64,000 nucleotides of DNA from assembly GCF_958298935.1 (NCBI RefSeq), contig NC_084938.1:7447501-7511500 (forward strand), read 5' to 3'. The notes under the pieces are model-generated. The model was not told the DNA's origin and did no database searches. It worked only from the letters and a program-made list of their open reading frames with translations. Shown piece by piece: positions 59,050-64,000 of the stretch (the stretch's first letter is position 1; each line of letters opens with the position of its first letter). The translations under genes and the position numbers were made by a program. The DNA is from Phragmites australis (taxonomy: Eukaryota > Streptophyta > Magnoliopsida > Poales > Poaceae).

Positions 59050-59741
59050 TTAACAGATAGTATGGTGCTGGAGCATTTTTCTGGTAACGTAGCTAGAAAA
59101 AGTACAAGGCAATGATGGATGGTCTGGTGCTGTGCATGTTGAACACGTCAGAGTGTTTTGACTCTAAAGATGCACTTCAAGTCAACGCGTCAGGTGGTCT
59201 AGCACCGAGGATGAAACACGTCAGAGCTTTTTACATAGAACTAGAATTTCTACTGAAAAAGTGAGTGTACACGACAGATGGTCTAGCTGAGTGCAGAGAC
59301 CTCACCGGTATATTTCAAAGTAGCAACGGCTAATGACAGCTAGCCGTATCAGGTATCTGAAGAAGTTACATACCGGATGGTTCGGCGTGTATGAGCCGGT
59401 GCCCGCTGGACCATCTACCGTTCATAGAAAAAGTGGGTGATTGGACAACGACTAGATTGGGACCTCTAGCCTATAAATACCCCTCACTGGGTCTCACTTG
59501 AAAACTCTTGCAACCCAGAGGATCCTATACACTATATGTGTTATCAAGAAGCAAGAGGGAGCACTTGAATGATTTGCAGAGTCCCTAATTAAAATATTAA
59601 GGACATCATTAGTGCTTAGAAAGTAGAAAGTGTGCATCTAGTTGTAGTTTAGGCTTAACCATGGTCAAGTGAAGTTATTGACTTGTTAATCTTGGTGGTT
59701 GGCAACACCTAATCGATCTTTGGTGATTGGAGGTGTCTCGG
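59050..59741 (+). mobile_element. Copia (SIRE/Opie-like) LTR, first part
   Basis: U3-like sequence has repeated GGTCTGGTGC / GGTCTAGCACC / GGTTCGGCG motifs, followed by a TATA box CCTATAAATACCCCTC at 59470-59485 and an R region (cacttgaatgatttgcagag...). It is interrupted at 59741 and resumes at 63296 after a solo LTR; 'gaggtgtctcgg' joins smoothly to 'tgagctcttggagttcatgtggg'. Family assignment is by resemblance to maize-type LTRs. Confidence 0.6.
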
Positions 59742-62700
59742 TGTGAAGAACCATCCAAATAGTATTCTAATTAATCATTAGGAGGATCATTATTCATAAT
59801 CACATCCTCGATGATTAACCAGAATACCATCCCGGTAGTATCGGCATGTGTTTGGTGCCTAAGATTGGAACACATCCTTTCCAACATGTACATCACAACA
59901 TAGCTTAAGAAAGAGTGAGTAATTAAAGATCATATTACAAATTCTTAAGCATGCAACCATTTGCAATAGTTCACACAAGAGAAACTAGGCAGCAAAAGAT
60001 TAAAACCTTAACAACAACAAAAGGAGAGTGGGTCATATGCCCTTAGGCTCCACCCCAAAAGCTATGCCTCACCAGAGTATGATGCACTACTCTTACCCAC
60101 CAATTGCATCGGCAGGCACGAAGTAACGAAACACCGTCTCACCCTCACCAGCAGACCTAAAAGAGTAACGTGAGTACAAAGATACTTGCAAGACTTAATC
60201 CATATAGGGCATATATAAATAGCCCAACTCCAAAGATCATGCATTGAGCTATTAGCAAGAGTAGGCCACACGGTTAAGTAAAATATATGCGGTAAGCAAC
60301 ATAGACACATATGTGTGAGCACCTATACTTAACCAAAATGAACATAAAGTAAATAGATCCAACATAAACATATGCGAAACGAACAGTCTCATCAACAAAC
60401 CCACCATCCATACTATCATCCACATTCGTGACTCTACGACCGATACAAATGAAATAATAGCATGCTCATAACCGAGAGCGTGGCATTTTGAAATATTTTT
60501 ACACCCTACAGGGGGTACAACTTTATCCACACGACTCGAGGACCATTCGGCTTGTGCTACTCGTGAAAGTACACACAAGGGGGTACTCATGTCAACATTT
60601 CTCACACCCAGAACCACCCTCTTGCAATGCCCCTATGGCACCGGGGTTACCACGAGCGTGTGCTAGACACCTCCGGGTCCTCGCTATCTTGCTTCTCCTT
60701 TTCTTTTTCTCTTACGCGTCATAGATCCACAAGGTAAGTGTCGGCACGACATATGATAATCAGCTTATCTTACTATTAGATCAACATGTGGTGAATATGG
60801 AAAGTGCTAGAGCAAACTGCACCAACAGACGGCCTTAAATGATGCAAGCGGTCTATGGCATCTGAGCTCCTCTCTCGAACTACCCAGAGAACTCCTCCTG
60901 GGCAGAAGATACCCCTAACACCTCCCATATCTTGCCTCAATCTCACATCTCAACCATCCATCTTAACCTCATCTTTGTATCTATGAACAATGATTAAGCC
61001 ATAAGCTCGTGAACAACGGTAGCACCGTCGCTCGGCTTCTACCGAGGACTTAAGCATTGCTAAGCATTTCAAATAACTCTTGAAGCTAGACACCAACTAT
61101 ATCATCAAGGCTACAAGGATAAGGATTCATCAATAAGTCAAGATAGAGACAATGCATCAACATAGGTTCTACCCATATCAGCTCGACACTAGACTCAACA
61201 CATTTAAACATACATAAAGCATAATTTATCAATTTAGACTCCATTTAATTTGGACAAAGGGTGCAATATGCTTAGATGCTTGTCTTGCTACTCCGAGGTT
61301 TGCCTGGTACTACCTACACAGAACTCGCAGAAGTGGTGTGCTCGGTGTCACCCTCGATCACACCCTCGTTACGCTCTGGTTTCATTCACTAAAAGAACAC
61401 ATGCAAGGATGAGCATGAAGGATGTGCAATGAAAGATGCTCCACAGTGCATGGCAATGGTGGAGATGAAATGCATCATGCCATGAGCTTAAAGCCTCAAG
61501 ATTTTTTTCACTTGGATTATTAGGGATTTATTAAGCTTACAACCAAGCTTCACCCTAAATAGAAAGTTAACTGTGTTTAACATGAGTGTGAGCATTTTTA
61601 CTGAATAGGGCATAAATTAGCCAGATTAACAAAATTAATTTCATCAATTTCAGAGTTACCAATATTCAGTTAAGAATTAAAGAAGCATAAACATATTTCA
61701 ATAATCCATTAAATTTCAGCACATATTTCATGACTCCTAGTATTTTTAACATGTAGAGCATGATAAAACAAATCGAAAAAAATTGGTTTCACAATTGTTT
61801 GGAGCTATATTTTATTTCTTATGCATTTACGATGTTTCAATCGATTCAACCATAGACAAATAATTCTATTTCATGATTTCTGATTCTACCAAATATTTAA
61901 ATGGTCGGAAACCCTGTTGCACCTAGGGCCGTCTAGCCACCGTGGCTGGTAGCGGGTCTGATGGGTTTGACCTGGGTAAAAATCGAGCCGCGCCATGGCC
62001 GGTGGCATTGTGTAGTCTGCTGGCGGCAAACTGCAGCAAACCCTGGTCGGCCAAGGGTAGCATGAGCATCAGCGCGCTAAGGGGAATACGTTGATGGCAC
62101 ATGTGGTTGACGGCGAGGTCCGGTGGGCGGTGAGCGGTGGTGCACGGTGGAAACAACACGGCGACAGGTCGGTTTAGCTCACCAGCAGCTAAATGACGAC
62201 GCAATCGAGCCGGACGAGGGCAACTACAACATCTACGAGGACGCTCGGACCCAAGGTGTGCTCGCTAGCTGATAGGCCCGACCGGAACTTGGCCGATGGC
62301 ATGCGGCCATGGGCGACGGAGTTTGGTCGTCGAGGAAAGCAACGCCGGCAACAGGCCAAGGGCCAAAGCACACGTGCACAAAAGAGAGAGGAGAGTGGGG
62401 AAGCTCACTGCAGGTTCGATCGGGCAGGAGAAGCTATGGTCCGGTGGGTTGACACAGAGAGGCAGAAGGGAGAGTGTCGGTGCTGAGAAAGAAGCGCAAG
62501 GAGCTCCAATCGGTAGGGAAGACCATCGAATCGGCCGGGGAGAGCTCGATGAAGGTCCTACCGAGCTTCTGGGGGCTTGGTCGGGGCGGGGGTGAGCTCG
62601 ACGGCGCAGACTTGGCCCGCAGCCATGTCATGTGTGTGCTTGCGCTCTGCTTTGTTAGCTCGGTCGAGCAAGAAAGAGAGAGGAAGCAAAGAGATAGAGG

Positions 62701-63295
62701 TCCAGGGGAGGAGATAAGGGCAACGCTCAGTACCTCGAGAAGGAGCACGGTGCCGTGCTCGACTTTTCCGGCATCGTGGCTGGCTTCCAAAGTCAAGGAA
62801 AGCGGCAACGAGAGGCAAAGAGCGTAGAGAGAGCGGGAGAGATGGGTGATGAACAGTAGCCAGCCAAAGAAAATATCTCCGCCTCTTTTCTAATCCATTT
62901 GGAGGTTTTCCTATGGTCCAAAATTCGTGGGACAATTTTTGTGTGAAACTACAATTCACGGGAAATCTATTTTAACTTGTTTGACCCCAATAGCTTGAGC
63001 CAATTTCCAATTAAAATTTTCCAAAGATGCAAACTTTTCTAACTTGGGTAATTTTGATGCCTTCAAAGTAATTCCCAACAATTTGGGAAATTCATTTATA
63101 TCCTCCACAAGTCATGGACTAATTTCTAAAATTATTTCCAGCCCGATGCTGTATAGCAATTTTGTGAGTTGCTTCACAAAGCACTATTTAAAAGTGACTT
63201 TAACCATTTTGGTTCATGTTAAATTACAAGCCAAAATTACTCAAAACAATAAACATGATGCTTAATGACCTATTTAACGACTTTGCGTTGTCACA
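59742..63295 (-). mobile_element. Solo LTR, gypsy-like, 3.55 kb, perfect TSD CTCGG
   Basis: The plus-strand view starts TGTGAAGAACCATCC at 59742 and ends GCGTTGTCACA at 63295 (minus strand: TGTGACAACGC ... GGTTCTTCACA). The flanks are CTCGG at 59737-59741 and CTCGG at 63296-63300, a perfect five-base target duplication. On the minus strand its start shares GTCATTAAGCAT with the solo LTR at 21900, and its last 1.7 kb aligns with 49650-51320. No internal region is present. All ORFs inside (for example 61923-62959, which are GC-rich) are LTR sequence. It inserted into a Copia LTR. Confidence 0.9.
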
Positions 63296-63545
63296 CTCGG
63301 TGAGCTCTTGGAGTTCATGTGGGAGCCCTGAGAAGGGTGATGTGTTTGGTTTGATATCTGCCAATTCAAAGATAGAGAAGTGACAATCATGAGATAGCAC
63401 TTGAGTGTTGGTAACTTAAGAGGGAGCGATATCCTTAGTGGATGCTTCAATAAGAACTAGGAGGAATTCCAACTTCTCGATACCTCGAAAACATTTGATG
63501 TCCACTTATTCATCTCCTTACTTCTCATATTTATTTTGAGTATTA
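63296..63545 (+). mobile_element. Copia (SIRE/Opie-like) LTR, second part
   Basis: This continues the LTR interrupted at 59741. 'gtgggagccctgag', 'agcgatatccttagtggatgctt' and 'ttctcgatacctcg' follow the order of Opie-like LTRs as I know them. It ends at the Stowaway MITE. Confidence 0.55.
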
Positions 63546-63797
63546 CTCCCTTTGTCCAAGTATATAGGACATATTTTATTTTTTTGCTTGTCCTCAAATT
63601 AGACTTTGATAACGTTTTCTCGCATAATATCGTTTATTGCTACAAAACTAATATAGTGTGAAATATCTTTAAAGTATGAATATAGTTATATAAATTTATA
63701 CATTAAACATACTTATAATTTGACTAAATATTTGTCAAGATATGCAATGTTTGAATTATCAAAAACATATACACCCCATATAATTGGACCGGAAGGT
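63546..63797. mobile_element. Stowaway-like MITE, about 252 bp
   Basis: The left end is CTCCCTTTGTCCAAGTATAT after TA (63544-63545). The right end, reverse complemented, is CCGGTCCAATTATATGG, pairing with GTCCAAGTATATAGG. The right boundary is approximate because the terminal bases have diverged. The last 200 bp of the window (63798-64000) show no feature. Confidence 0.7.
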
Positions 63798-64000
63798 GGA
63801 AGAAGGTGTATTTTGTTAGATCTTAATCCGATGAAGGAGGAGTGGTGATTAAAATCTGACTACAAAGGCAATTGATTGCTATATGGACCTTCTTTTTGCC
63901 TGAATGAGAACATGAGAATGATAATTAAGAAAATCTCCCTCAAGGAAATAAAATTGTATGGTTCTTGTCAACACTGAAACGCCGCAGACAATATTTCCAA

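Noticed and set aside
61923..62959. Several long overlapping frames on both strands in a GC-rich patch
   Set aside because: They lie inside the solo LTR 59742-63295, have no domains, and owe their length to GC-rich composition.

Overview
The window looks like an intergenic, transposon-filled stretch of a grass nuclear genome. This rests on the co-occurrence of CACTA (En/Spm) elements with TNP2 and Transposase_24/Ulp1-type genes, Tekay-like and Tat-like Ty3/gypsy elements, Copia LTRs built around repeated ggtctgacc-type motifs, Stowaway MITEs with CTCCCTCCGT ends, and a Tourist-like MITE with TAA target duplications. The mix resembles panicoid grasses, but the species cannot be named from this sequence. 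No CRISPR array, rRNA, functional tRNA or operon-like bacterial structure was seen. I recognise no intact cellular gene. One small candidate gene on the minus strand near 52.8 kb may belong to the host.

Layout. 1-350 is an LTR fragment. 351-5026 is a CACTA element with a decayed TNP2 transposase. It is cut at 5026/5027 by a Ty3/gypsy element (5027-12602: LTR, primer site, accessory ORF, gag, pol) that has lost its 3' end. 12603-17638 holds a Tourist-like MITE, a decayed second-type CACTA gene (Transposase_24/DUF8039) and a CACTA right end. 19955-27797 is a nest: an outer CACTA with GCA target duplications contains at least one more CACTA left end, a 3.07-kb solo LTR and another CACTA carrying an unrecognised 130-codon ORF. 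27845-36122 is a rearranged block: a Tat-like LTR joined head-on to an oppositely oriented gag-like ORF, then a minus-strand Copia element whose leader is replaced by a CACTA end and a gypsy LTR fragment.

37713-43141 has a Stowaway MITE, an LTR fragment and a CACTA carrying a Transposase_24 + Ulp1-like gene with visible introns. 43176-44486 is a Mutator-like element containing a second inverted-repeat element and a 32-bp minisatellite. 47251-51320 holds LTR material in both orientations. 51321-55520 is the least repetitive part and contains the candidate small gene and two Stowaway MITEs. 55800-58620 holds a CACTA left end, three inverted repeats and a Tat-like gypsy integrase remnant. 59050-63540 is a Copia LTR split by a 3.55-kb solo LTR with perfect CTCGG target duplications. 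A last Stowaway lies at 63.5 kb.

Almost every coding region is broken by stops or frameshifts. The stops tend to be TAG/TGA/TAA in an otherwise unbroken frame, as expected for methylated DNA decaying by C-to-T change. The genes therefore do not act together as a pathway. Within each element they are the usual mobility functions, now mostly dead. I found no convincing new biological system. The most unusual items are listed in the findings.
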